From positions 372,001-436,000 of the forward strand of contig JASANH010000212.1 of the NCBI GenBank assembly GCA_030248295.1: 64,000 nucleotides of DNA, in the 5' to 3' direction. This DNA comes from Mesodorylaimus sp. YZB2_4. Taxonomy: Eukaryota; Nematoda; Enoplea; Dorylaimida; Dorylaimidae. Position 1 is the first letter of the stretch. Each line of letters starts with the position of its first letter. Shown piece by piece: positions 12,082 through 22,479 of this stretch. The notes beneath the pieces were generated by a model, which saw only the letters and a list, made by a program, of their open reading frames with translations, was not told the origin of the DNA and did no database searches. Both the position numbers and the translations under genes were made by a program.

Positions 12082-13829
12082 TATCCGCTGCTTTTTGCAC
12101 AAGCACACTGAACGGAGTCATGGATGGAAATCGATGTTTCTTCTTCGGAACCATCGAGACCTCTTGGACGAACGCATGGACCCATTGTCAAACATACAAC
12201 GCTACGTTGGCGCAAATTCATACCACAAGCGGATTCAATAAGATTTCAAGCCTTGCTTCGGTGAAAAAAAAGAGCGGCAGGGTTTTCTATGAAATAGCGC
12301 CATGGTTTCCGTTCTATAAATTCTTCAGACACTTTTATGAGGAATGGCCGTTGTACTGTACTGAAAAATGCGAGTATGTGCCGCCACTTCATACACACTT
12401 TGCCCCCTTCAATAATGAAGTCGAATTCATTGGCAGGAAATTTCTATTCTTACTTTTAGGGTGAGCATCGATGGTGCTAGTTGCGCACACCTCTTCCTCC
12501 ACTGCTTATATTTGCTTATCATTGCATGACATTCATTTATAATTCCATAGGGTCACATATCGAGTGACAACCCAGCTAGTGTGGCACAAGCTGTCGGATC
12601 CGTATGCATGAATGGCATCTCTTTTAGGAAAATAATGATGATAAGCGTGATTTCTAAGGGATTTCGCGTTAGAACTAACGATAAGGCTGATGATTCTTTA
12701 CAGCTTTTATTTTAAGTAGGATTCGCAGATGCATGTTAATAGCATTCACAAAGTTTTGAAAAAAAGATTCAGTTTCACTAATTCATGTGTTCAGAAGTAC
12801 TGAATTTGTGTCATACTTTTAATTCCTGCCTTTTCTCTTATTCGATCGAAATTCAAGTACTCTTTCTGTTACCTACTCAAAATTAGTTTCTCTCGTGCTC
12901 ATGTATCCTGAAAAATCTGAGAAAAACTTGAATCAAAAGCTGAGCAAAGACTGTGGGGCACCGCTACTACGGGTTATTTGTGTGGTTATTTGTTATGGGC
13001 TCCATGCTTTTAGAAAACTAGGGTCAGGGGGGAGGGGGGGCGCTGGCCTTAATCTGCCCAGTCCTTACCAATAGGACTTTTTTTAGTCGCGATACAGTGA
13101 ACGCACTGGGCTCTGGATCGCTCTGCAACGAGACAACAATGTTGTGGGGATCCCTTGCGCGCTCGATAAGAACAAGACGTTCTGGTACGATGGCCCAACG
13201 CAAAAAAATACAAGAATGTGGGTGGACACTAGCTGGGTCAGGAATCACTACTGCGACAATAGCGACGGTGGATCGGAATACTTTGCTGCACTAATTATAA
13301 AGGATGGAGTCAAGAGTCCGTATTTTGCGGACATGCGAGACAATGACAGTTGGTGTCCATTGTAACCCCTGTGCCAGATTACAAGTAGGCTCTAATGTAA
13401 TACGCGGATTTCTTTATCTCTGAATCATTTTTCATAGATCAAGCGAGAAACTACACTTTTATGAATGGGTACTGTATGACGGACTTTGTGATCGAATCAT
13501 TCAGTGTCAACGAAATACAAGACTGTGCCATCGTCTGTTCACAAAGAGTCTCGTGTCGAAGTTACAATTTCAAAACGGATCCAAGCTGCAATCACTTCTG
13601 CGAACTGTTCAATTGGGTCATGAAAAACGAGCCGTATCCCAACTGTCCTGGCGCCGCTGTAACTGTCGGGGATGAATGCTTTCACTACGAATACATTCCA
13701 CAGAAGACTCGGGACTCATGTTTTTTATTGTTGCGTAGTGTTTATAATAGCAACTCGCCAGCCATGTCATGTCATGTCATGTCATATTTTATCCATAGCC
13801 AAGCACTATACAGCGCACTCGAGGGCTAA
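12082..13829 (+). pseudogene. CTLD-PAN secreted protein (family copy 3), nonsense-interrupted
   Basis: Three exons match copy 2: 12082-12260 (NGVMDGNRCFFFG, WTHCQTYNATLAQIHTT), 13087-13384 (GLWIALQRD, KTFWYDGPTQKN, HYCDNSDGG) and 13438-13829 (NYTFMNGYC, VSCRSYNFKTD, CELFNW). Splice phases agree with copies 2 and 4. At 13363-13365 the codon for the Tyr of the family motif CPIYPLCQIT is TAA, truncating the protein before the PAN part. The first donor is GTGAAA, weaker than in the other copies. No convincing signal-peptide exon was found. Downstream of the stop the PAN exon is still open, so decay looks recent. The C-terminus runs into an adjacent SINE, which supplies the final stop. Confidence 0.75.
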
Positions 13830-13918
13830 GAAACACATAAGGGGACAATCATTTTGTACCGAGGCGGTAGTCGAGCCCTTCCCTGTAAGCGCGCACCAAG
13901 CACCCAGCGTGAGAGGCA
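13761..13918 (-). mobile_element. tRNA-derived SINE, family A
   Basis: In minus orientation it has the family A-box/B-box layout (TGCCTCTCACGCTGGGTG, then a GACTACCGCCTC-like B box) and ends in a repeated ATGAC microsatellite (13763-13785 on the plus strand). Further copies: 27160-27335 (-), 43195-43340 (+), 45340-45490 (-), 50315-50480 (-), 53360-53500 (-) and 57540-57715 (+). Confidence 0.7.
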
Positions 13919-16055
13919 GAAGCGTCTATTTTTAGGAAAATTTGCAAGGCTTCTCACACATACCGTGAGTGATACTCATTCATTTATACCCATCGTTTAC
14001 TTTACAGAGTGCAAGTTCCATCCTGGAACCGAATTGGGTAAATGGTCCCCCAACCCTCCGATAGTTGATAAGGGTTACAAACAAGTAACTACATGCTGTG
14101 ACCCCTTTCACGGGTCCCGTTTGGCGATGTTTAAAATGGCGCTGTAAATGCAGAAGAATATGAAAAGCTATGCTCATCAAGTGATTTCCATGTACTGCTG
14201 GGGTTTAAAGAATAAAACCATGCATTTGATTTTTGATGCCAAGATGTGTTGTAAGTTTCAGTCCTCTCAAATAGTCCCTTCCCTTCAACGATCAATGAGG
14301 GTTGCTTGAACAGATTAGGTGGACGAACTGGCCGGATAAAAATTTCAGTGCTTCTGGAAAAGTCAGGCTCTGTGTCTTACAATAAGTCAGATGCCGATAC
14401 ATAGTTTACTGTACTCTCGACCGCATCGCACGAGGAACATAGGTAGATGAGACTAGCTAAGATACCAGCATCAGGTTATCATGCAGCTCACGGAAACAAA
14501 CATGAAAAAGAAACCAGCCAGCATGACCTGTACCAATCTTAGGCCTGACAGGGAAAAGGTAATGATGCACAAGGCATAATTATCATGGCACTCGAACTAG
14601 ATCTTATATGCCCCCTTACAAGATAATACTTTTTTTTACTCAACTCACTCAAGGTCTTATCGTTCGTGAGTGCTGATGATCTCGCCATAAAAAGAGTCCA
14701 TGAGAACCAAAATCGTTGGCTATTGTATGCGTCATGCCAAAACATATTGACTTGAAAGAAAACCATCTTTTAGTTATTCTTTCGTCATAGGCAGATTGTC
14801 CGCTGTCTTTTATAAATCCCCACGGAGATTCTATGCATCAGAAAACATACTATCGCACGCGTATGCTATCTACAGTATATTTTTCTTCGCACCCACAGGC
14901 ATGTCATGTCAACCTTGAAGGTGCGACAGGTAAAGTTTGTGTTCGTACAACTCGACTTCTCTTGACTGACAAAAGACATAACGAGACAGGTAGCGTCTAC
15001 AAATAACCATCTACATAAAGGCTGGATTTCGTGACAAGGGAAAGAGGGACTAGCGCGAGTGAAAGGGCTTGACTTTCTAGATTAGATGAGGGCGGACATC
15101 CGCCCACTTTACCCATAAGATCAAGTACGACACTAAAGCTTCGGAGCCACACATAATAACAAAGCAGCCCTGGTTTAACAAAAAAAGAAGCGAAATCACA
15201 CTCTCAAATGTTGTGCACATGTACTGTACAGCATACTGCGTAGCAGTGATGTCAAGTGAACCGAAAAAAACCGACACTGCAATATATAGCATCCAAGAAA
15301 ACAAAGTTATGGATGAAATTTTACACTGAGGTCAGCAAATTTTTGAAGCATTCCTTTTTTCCAAATATTCCCCAAAACGAAGATTATTGATCCGCTGTTC
15401 TACAGCTTATAAGGGAAATATTCAAATGGAAACTTATCTTACTTGAATTTTTCAAATGATTTAAACGAAGCTATTACAACTTTGATTAAAATGTCTGCTG
15501 TGAGTGAAAGCTCCCTAACTTTCTGCTCATCCGTTTTGCATTATTAAACATGTATTCCTTCGTGGATTTCCCTTAAACATTGTTGATATACTGCTAACGG
15601 CGCTGCAGCTCACGATCAAAAAACCGTGACTTACCAACCGCGGGCTTTTCATTTACACAATACGTGCAAGGTCTCAGCTCTCGATCGAGCCAACAAGAAT
15701 TTGAATTTAAAAAGCAGATATATTCTTGCCTGAGCTAACGAAAGACATATCAGCAATGAACATCCATGTGGTACTGCTCTATGTCACATGTACCTGCGGG
15801 AAAGATGTTTACGAAATACTGCACACGCAACTCCTATAAACCTGCCCCAACTAACTTGGTGTGTTTTGATATCCGCCTCTTTGAATATTGCTTCCGCATC
15901 AAAATTGTCGGATATATTCGCGCATACACGAATGTACTGTAGGCATTTCTGCGTCATGTTTCGACACGCAAGCGTCTTTTTAGAGTCTCGTCGTCATCGT
16001 CGTCGTCAAACTCGTGCGTCATCTAAAAATGGCCAAAACATTGATTTTGATCGAA
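13919..16055. other. No recognised gene
   Basis: Only short ORFs. An AATAAA at about 14212 could serve the upstream lectin copy. The rest shows nothing I can name. Confidence 0.35.
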
Positions 16056-16062
16056 TATATAA
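16056..16062 (+). promoter_or_regulatory. TATA-box-like site upstream of receptor A
   Basis: TATATAA lies 50 bp upstream of the first in-frame ATG of the receptor. This is an inference from sequence and position only. Confidence 0.4.
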
Positions 16063-16112
16063 GCTTGTACCAAGTAGGAAATCCAGTCAGATGAGGGCAT
16101 GGCCCGAATGAG

Positions 16113-17228
16113 ATGTGTTATAGCAGACAATTTTGTGAATGGCAGGCAGTCAGTCGACAGAAAATGATTTATAGCCAAACTTCTTTAGCTGTTTCCGCTT
16201 TCGGAATTGTCTCCAATCTCTTTATGACTGTTTGGCTCGCCAGGTCTCGTGTGGGCACGACAGTCAATCGGTTGCTAGCACTGATCACATTTTCTGACGG
16301 AATGCTGATGTTGCTTCACTTAATTTACGTCGTCCATTTCGAATTGGGGGACTGGAAACAATACCCTATCGATCTTCTGACCTTGCCATGGGTCACATTC
16401 CAACTCCTTTACGCCAGTATCAGTGTATTTCTCAGAGCATTTACCCTTTGGCTCTCAGTAGCAATAGCTGTTTACAGAAAAGCAGTTTTATCGAGAAAAA
16501 CACCTTTACTCCAAGAAAATGTCAGTTATGCCCTAAAACTTAGTTTTGGAGTGGCTGCTGCTGTTTTTGCGATGTGCAGCCCCATTTTTGTGCAATACTC
16601 TATTGCGAAGGGCCCTCCAGCTCCACAAAATGGCAGCATTTACCAAGGTAATCGTAATGTATATTATGTATTGCAGCATCCAGAGTTTGTTTTATGGAAT
16701 GATGAACTTTTAGTCAGAATGTCATTTTGGGCAAATGGGTTATTTTTAAAGTTAATCCCGTGTCTTCTACTGTCGTATTTTTCTATAAACGGAGTAACTT
16801 TGATATACGCAAGGCACCGAAAGAGGCAGCAAAGCTTGTTCCGAAATAACAATCTCATTAATGATATGAAAGAAAAAATAAGTGGGAATCCGATTTCTGG
16901 TGTCAAGAAAAGCCCACGCATATCGGGGACTTCAATTCTGCTTATTTTATTTGCCACTGTGCTGTGCGAACTACCAAATATCATATTGTCTGTTTTGACC
17001 GGGATTTGGCCAAATGCTTTCATGGAAACTTATCTGAGTTTATCGAGCGTGATGGACATTTTGTCCTTGCTCAGCTGTGCAACAACATCAATTTTATATT
17101 TTGCTATGAGTCGAATGTTGGGGGAATCGATAATCCAAGCAGTTCCGAAGGTTTCTTTACGGTGTGGTAACATGACCAAGAAACGAGACGACATCAAGAG
17201 GAAGCAACATGACGCGACGACGGTGTGA
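16113..17228 (+). CDS. DMSR-like seven-transmembrane receptor A, 371 aa
   Basis: A single-exon rhodopsin-class receptor, likely in the plasma membrane. Predicted helices are near residues 21-43, 52-76, 93-121, 140-161, 203-232, 271-297 and 307-333. The helix 6-7 region (CELPNIILSVLTGIWP, then SSVMDILSLL and AMSRMLGES) resembles the myosuppressin/DMSR receptor family, where ELPQG and MSRQFR occupy these places. The ligand is therefore plausibly an RFamide-type neuropeptide, by inference. The DRY position reads YRK. Compared with receptors B and C, both cysteines expected to pair between helix 3 and extracellular loop 2 are Tyr (codons at 16362 and 16641). The conserved family start may be the Met at 16164 (MIYSQTSLAV). 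Using 16113 adds 17 residues. Several upstream ATGs (for example 16091) precede it. The N-terminus is very short for a receptor, so an upstream exon is possible. Confidence 0.8.
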   Translation: MCYSRQFCEWQAVSRQKMIYSQTSLAVSAFGIVSNLFMTVWLARSRVGTTVNRLLALITFSDGMLMLLHLIYVVHFELGDWKQYPIDLLTLPWVTFQLLYASISVFLRAFTLWLSVAIAVYRKAVLSRKTPLLQENVSYALKLSFGVAAAVFAMCSPIFVQYSIAKGPPAPQNGSIYQGNRNVYYVLQHPEFVLWNDELLVRMSFWANGLFLKLIPCLLLSYFSINGVTLIYARHRKRQQSLFRNNNLINDMKEKISGNPISGVKKSPRISGTSILLILFATVLCELPNIILSVLTGIWPNAFMETYLSLSSVMDILSLLSCATTSILYFAMSRMLGESIIQAVPKVSLRCGNMTKKRDDIKRKQHDATTV

Positions 17229-18102
17229 TCAAGTGTCTCTACTATTGTTGCAAACTCGCTAGCCTTTTCTCGCTAGCCAGGTTTTCGTTGGGTTCAAACT
17301 CACGACCAATTTATGTATTCTCAGTTTCATTTTGTTCAAATGGAAAGTGTGTCATACTACAGGAGCAAAAGCGTATTCTGAAGTAGAAAAAAGATGAAAA
17401 CTTGTCAGTTATGGAGAAAATAACCTCCATAGGGATCTCGTTGACATAGGTGCCATGTATGTACTCCTTAGAAACAAAAAAATATATCCGCAATCACAAA
17501 GTAAAATTGACAGTTTTCTTACTGAAGACGCACAATCCAAAACAACAGCATGGTGATTATAATCAAGAAAAGGCGGCACGATTGACCAGCTCCGACCCAG
17601 GTGTGAGGTTCGCCTACCGAGCCAACGTTTTACGTGTTGGCCCCGCCCATCTATTTTATGGCATTGTACTCTCTTCGTTTGATAAAGCGTCATCCATAAA
17701 AAACAACCGCAGTCAGGAGTGAGGAGTTGACACCGTTTTCACACCTTTAACCTTTAGCACCTCCTCAAGAGTAAGGCGGTGTTGAAGGATGCTGGACAAA
17801 AACGACCAGGGAGGCGGTAAGGGCTGGCGAAGAAAAGACTTCCGCTTTGGGAAGCTTTGCTGCATGCAGAAGTGATCAATATATGAACTGTCCTTCAGGA
17901 AAAAGTGAAATGTGATCGTCCCCGATTTGTTGATGGAATTCACGCCCCTCCGTTCGCAATGTTATACAGTAAATGCAGAAGCTAATCAGGAAACGGGTTC
18001 TTCAGTGGTGTGACCCAGGTCCAACAACGGGTTCACAGCTTGACCCAAACCCAAAAAACCCAACCCAAAAATTTTGAAGTCGAACCCAGCCCAAATTCAT
18101 TT
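17229..18102. other. No recognised gene; AACCC-rich end
   Basis: About 18003-18105 is rich in AACCC/ACCCA units; an inverted counterpart lies at about 22090-22195. Nothing else was recognised. Confidence 0.35.
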
Positions 18103-18423
18103 TTAAACTGGCTTGGCCGTCTTGAAGAAATCTTTCGCTGGATTTTTTCTCTCATTGCCATGTGACATTGGGGCGTAAATTGATTCGTCACCGATATAAT
18201 GCACCAAAACTGGAGAAAGATCCTGCGGCAGCTTGTGGACGTACATCACGAACCTAGTATCGCCTAGACGATGATCTGGTGTTTTGATCTTCACGCACTT
18301 CCGTCGCGCAGTGATCTTACGAGTCGATCGCTTCAGCAGCTGATCGACTCGTAAGATCAGTGAAACTTGTGCTTGAGCACCACTGGTAGCAATCAGCGCG
18401 GAAGCAAGGTAAAAGGGAAACAT
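18103..18423 (-). CDS. Possible small secreted protein, 106 aa
   Basis: An ATG-started single-exon ORF on the minus strand begins with a classic signal peptide (MFPFYLASALIATSGAQA), with a likely cut before QVSLIL. The mature part is about 88 residues, basic, with a single Cys (RRKCVKIKTPDHRLGDTRF) and a C-terminal segment YIGDESIYAPMSHGN. I do not recognise the family. The third codon positions look gene-like, but there is no homologue in the window and no splice evidence. An 18-bp perfect hairpin at 18312-18359 lies inside the coding part. It could be a genuine secreted peptide or a chance ORF in repeat-rich DNA. Confidence 0.4.
   Translation of the reverse strand: MFPFYLASALIATSGAQAQVSLILRVDQLLKRSTRKITARRKCVKIKTPDHRLGDTRFVMYVHKLPQDLSPVLVHYIGDESIYAPMSHGNERKNPAKDFFKTAKPV
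18312..18359. repeat. Perfect 18-bp inverted repeat with 12-bp loop
   Basis: Arms at 18312-18329 (TGATCTTACGAGTCGATC) and 18342-18359 (its exact reverse complement), loop 18330-18341. Confidence 0.95.
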
Positions 18424-19283
18424 TCATGTCAAATCTCTGTTTTGTTTATTCATCACCATTCTTACCAGCATTCTCTGGCCCATATAAATAGATTTCACCT
18501 CCAGCAGGGCGCACAGGTGGCAGTGACGAATATTTTGACGCGTCTGGCGATGCTAAAAAAGACGCAGACACAAAAACAGCACACGGGAGATATGCAAAAC
18601 AGCACCGTTTACTTCCCGCGGGCGCACGCGCACATTTACCGACCACGTACTACAAAACAGAAACAAATTTTTAGCGCACGCACAGCACGCACTGTTTAGT
18701 TTTTACACGCACTCGCGGGCACGAACACGCACAGTTTATCCCTGCCCGTTCTCAGCGCATTGCCTTGAACCCCTGAGCAACAGCGCCCATTCCGCACTTT
18801 CCGACAGGCTGGCTGATGCTGTCTTTTAGAGTTTTCCCAATCACTTATATCAAGAGGGGTTTTCTCCAAGTGTAAACGGCGAAGGGATTTCTACTAACTG
18901 AGATCTTTCTCTTTCTACTCGAACGCATGGCATGCACGCCATGTACCACGGTTAAGAAATCCTAAATATGTTTCACCTTGTGTCTAATTGTTGCCGCCAC
19001 TCGAGACTGCGACTCAGCCTCTACAGCCTAAAGCATTGGACAATGGTCAATTCAGCTTTCCGCAATTTCTCTTTCTTTTATCATTTGAGCAACCATCAAA
19101 CCTGATCGCAAGCATCGATTGCTGTTCCATGCCAGAGAATGAGAGGCTTTTGGTGTTTTCTCGCAACATAATTGGTGTTCAAATTGTTATGCGACCAAGC
19201 CAAACACCAATTCCGTTATGAGAAAGCCCCCTCACCCCCCCCCCGTAAAACTCTTGTTGCCAGTCTCATAGTCAAGCATGTTT
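18424..19283. other. No recognised gene
   Basis: GCAC-rich stretch around 18600-18740 and otherwise unremarkable sequence. Confidence 0.35.
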
Positions 19284-20105
19284 CAAATCTGTACCCTGCC
19301 AGGCAGACACGCGCCAAAGGCGGCGGCAGCGTCTGTTTGTGACTGCAACGAAACCGTGTGCGCGATCGCAGAGCACAGGCCGCTCGCACGCAACATGGTG
19401 GGCGGAAACAACTTTTTGCTTGATAGCTTTGCAATCGAGGAAATACCAGACTAATGAGCCTAAGCGTAAGCCTACGATGAGAAAGGAAGTGATAAAATAT
19501 AAGAGACGCATAGGAGTCGGGTACTGCGATATCCAGCATAAATCAAACCCTTTTTTGCCTACTTACAATTATTTACGGTTCGTGTCCAGTGCACGCTCAC
19601 ATTAGAAGGATGTAGAAATGCTTTGTTTTTCAGTTGTATTACATACTTCAATGATGCAAACTCCTTCTGCAGACACAGAAAAAGTGACCAGTAGGCCTTG
19701 TATAATAGCTCATTTACAGGGAAGTCATTTCCCAGGGTGAGTCATAAGGCGGGCTCTGTGCTGATGATCCCCAAGTATTTGCACAAACTGGACACAAGCA
19801 GAATTGGACACGAATTGGACACAGACAGTGAATAACTGGAAGTAGGTTAAAATGGGTTTATTTTGTAGTGGATATCGCATTATCCACCTCCCTTGCTTTT
19901 TCTTTCATATCTTATCACTTCCTTTCTCATCCTAGGCTTAGGCTTAGGCTCATTATTCTGGTATTTCCTCGATTGCGTAAGTATCGAGCTCCCACGCACG
20001 ACCCGTGCTGTGCGACCGCGCACACGGCTTCGTTGCAATCGCAGACAGTCGCTGCCGCCGGCTTTGACGCGTCTCCGCCTAGCAAGGTACAGATATTAAA
20101 TAAGC
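19284..20105. repeat. Long inverted repeat (fold-back element), arms about 240-250 bp
   Basis: The left arm (19284-19534) is the reverse complement, with mismatches, of the right arm (19870-20105). Shared landmarks are GGATATCGCA, TATCACTTCCTTTCTCATC, CTGGTATTTCCTCGATTGC, CGCGCACACGG and GACGCTGCCGCCG/GTCGCTGCCGCCG. The spacer is about 335 bp. The right arm contains three TTAGGC-like units (about 19932-19951). The ORFs in this region are by-products of the repeat. Confidence 0.8.
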
Positions 20106-20394
20106 CATTGCCCGTGTCTCCCCCTTCTCGCCTCGAGATTTATTTGCTTTCTTGTCAGAGACGGGCCTTACGCAGGATTCCTTGCGGGCAGCACACAAGA
20201 TTTGCATGACGTTCTTGCAGTGCGAGCGAGATGATTTTCGAGGTGCATTCTCCAGTGCACTGCGCCGCAAATTTCACACACGCAACCTAGAAATGCGCCT
20301 GCACTCTTGTTGGCCTGAACAAGCCAAAATTTCCTGTCGAAGAAGATGACGGCTCGCGATCGACACAATCGTTGCACGACAAAAAAAGAGATAA

Positions 20395-20490
20395 ATGCGG
20401 AAGGATTTGAACACAGGCACGATCACACCCAAGTGCATTCCTGTCCCACCGATTTTATCCCCAAGGCTATCACTGCCATGCGCTCCATGA
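20395..20490 (-). mobile_element. Possible third tRNA-derived SINE type
   Basis: In minus orientation it has a B-box-like GTGTTCAAATCC and an upstream A-box-like stretch (CATGGCAGTGATAGCC). No second clear copy was found, so this is tentative. Confidence 0.3.
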
Positions 20491-20970
20491 CTCAAATAAT
20501 GCCATTTCCAAATCAGATTGTTTGAACAGTGCGCAAAGGGCTCCAATGCAAGAGGCCACTGGTATTCTGATTGTCTAAGTTTCTCGGATTTATCAAATCG
20601 ACTACCTGTCGCTATTTTTTTCGCTGCTTTACCTCAGTGTACACTGCAGTAGGGGGCTGGTGTTATGGCTTTTCTATCACGGCTTTGCACTGCCTGTTTC
20701 TAGAAGACCCGCTTATTGATTGAATGAGCTAACGGACTATGCACAAAACGTCTGCTCAGGTCTAACCCGCTGCAGCGCATTGATTTTTTCCAGCTTTCAC
20801 TTAACACTATGAAACATCAGGAAAAAGGGTTTCATCTTTTCCCGCGCTGTTCAAAAAATAACAATGCTCTCTTTACGTATCTCCCTTCCAGCATTATGTA
20901 TCTCCTTTAAGAAAGAAATCAACCAGGTTCCCTCACACTCTGCTGCTATGTCGACTTCAATCTGAGCATC

Positions 20971-21400
20971 ATGTACTGTCGAAGCTTATTTGTCGGCTCT
21001 CTTATTCATCCTATTCCAGACTTCTGGACTCGATTTCCCAAAATCCATTTTCAGGGATACGGAGATGCTTCTGGCATGTTTGCCGTTCTGAAATCATTGC
21101 AAGATGCGGAACGGCTACTCAACCAGCGATTGATTATGTTATCGTGGGTCGAGTTCGCTGGTCTCAATTTCAACGTTGGTAAATCCCAAGCTGTCATCTT
21201 TCGGTAGGCATCCAAGTTGCCTTTTGCAACCCTTATTGCTCTGACGAGGTCACAAATTAGAATTCGAGGATGAACTAGTATCTTGGCGTACTTTTTGATA
21301 CTAATATGAAGTTTAGTGCTCATGAGTCTTGCATAGTTCGCAAGGCCACGTATATGAACGGAACATTGAGACGAAGGCTTGAGAGGCACGTGGACTCTGT
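20971..21400 (+). mobile_element. LINE reverse-transcriptase fragment
   Basis: An ORF ending at 21207 contains GYGDASGMFAV at the YADD catalytic position, then a helix and GLNFNVGKSQAVIF, the usual GLxLNxxKSQxxxF block that follows it. In another frame, at about 21278-21380, LGVLFDTNMKFSAHE matches the next conserved LGxxxDxxxxFxxH block. Frame breaks and the missing 5' part mean it is dead. Confidence 0.7.
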
Positions 21401-22479
21401 ATTTTAGAAAAAGCCTAAATACGTGCGTTCGTGCTGGAAGTATAGTATCGGGTTGAAAAGTGGACCCTACAAATCTCCCTCTGACTCGTAGAAAATCACT
21501 CGCAGGTTACAACTCTGTGCTTTTTCTGAAAACTTGTGAGTTAATGAACCAAGATCGCTTATAATTTCTTGTTAGTAACACAAGTCCTGTAACGCTAGGA
21601 CTTTCGATGGCTCATTTTTATGAAGCATCAGTTACAATTGTAACTTGGTGTAATTCGTAGCTGTTACAAGCTTAGTAAGTGTTTTAAGTCATATGCAAGG
21701 GATAGCACAAGGACATATTCACAGGGAGCATTCAAGAACTTTTTCAAAAGGAAGATAATAGTCACTGGTCTTTCTGTAGTGACTGCGAGTCGACGAGAGA
21801 TTGCATAGGTCAGAGCTCGATATCATCTGCTGAACAGATGATTTTTCAGCTCCATCACAGGCAGACTGACATGTCGAATTAGACTGACTGGAGGCACTGG
21901 GCCTTCGAGCGGCCACGGTCATCGATCGCAGCAGTGATCTCATAAGCTGGATTGTGCGCCCGACTTCTGTGCCGTCGAACGCTGAACGCTTTCGTCACAC
22001 CAGGATCTGTTCGACTAGAAACCTATAGCAAAGGCTTCAATACGTTGTGCCGAGCAACCGCATGCTCACGCTAACAAATAAGGCTGCCCCTCAACTCAAA
22101 ACCCCTCCGTCTGGAAACCCGACCCAACCCAACCCAAGAACCCAAAATAATGGCTTGGGTTTTGGGACTCAATGTCGGACCTGGTGTGGCTCATAATGCC
22201 AGCGATCGAAAACGATAGGACGGAAATTGGGGGATAAAATATTATGTGGAACGTACCATGGAGATATCACACGAAAAAGATGACAAGAAGAAAGAAATGA
22301 TGAAAAAGATATCAATAGGAAAAAGATGACAATTCTCATATAGTAACCTCTAGATTTATCCAATAGCGTATCCTTTTGGCAGCGGAAGAATTCGAAATTG
22401 AACTTATGGCTCGACAATTTCTGACACTAACATATATTTTGGATGCTGTTATACAGGTTATGGTGTGTCCATGTGACGG
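21401..22479. other. No recognised gene; AACCC-rich block
   Basis: About 22090-22195 contains ACCCAACCCAA units and the inverted match to 18003-18105. No supported ORF. Confidence 0.35.

Noticed and set aside
18003..18105. AACCC-rich DNA as telomere repeat
   Set aside because: Units are irregular (AACCC, ACCCAAA) and lie internally; more like a transposon end.
19932..19951. TTAGGC units as proof of a nematode telomere or of nematode origin
   Set aside because: Only about three units, inside an inverted repeat; not an array.
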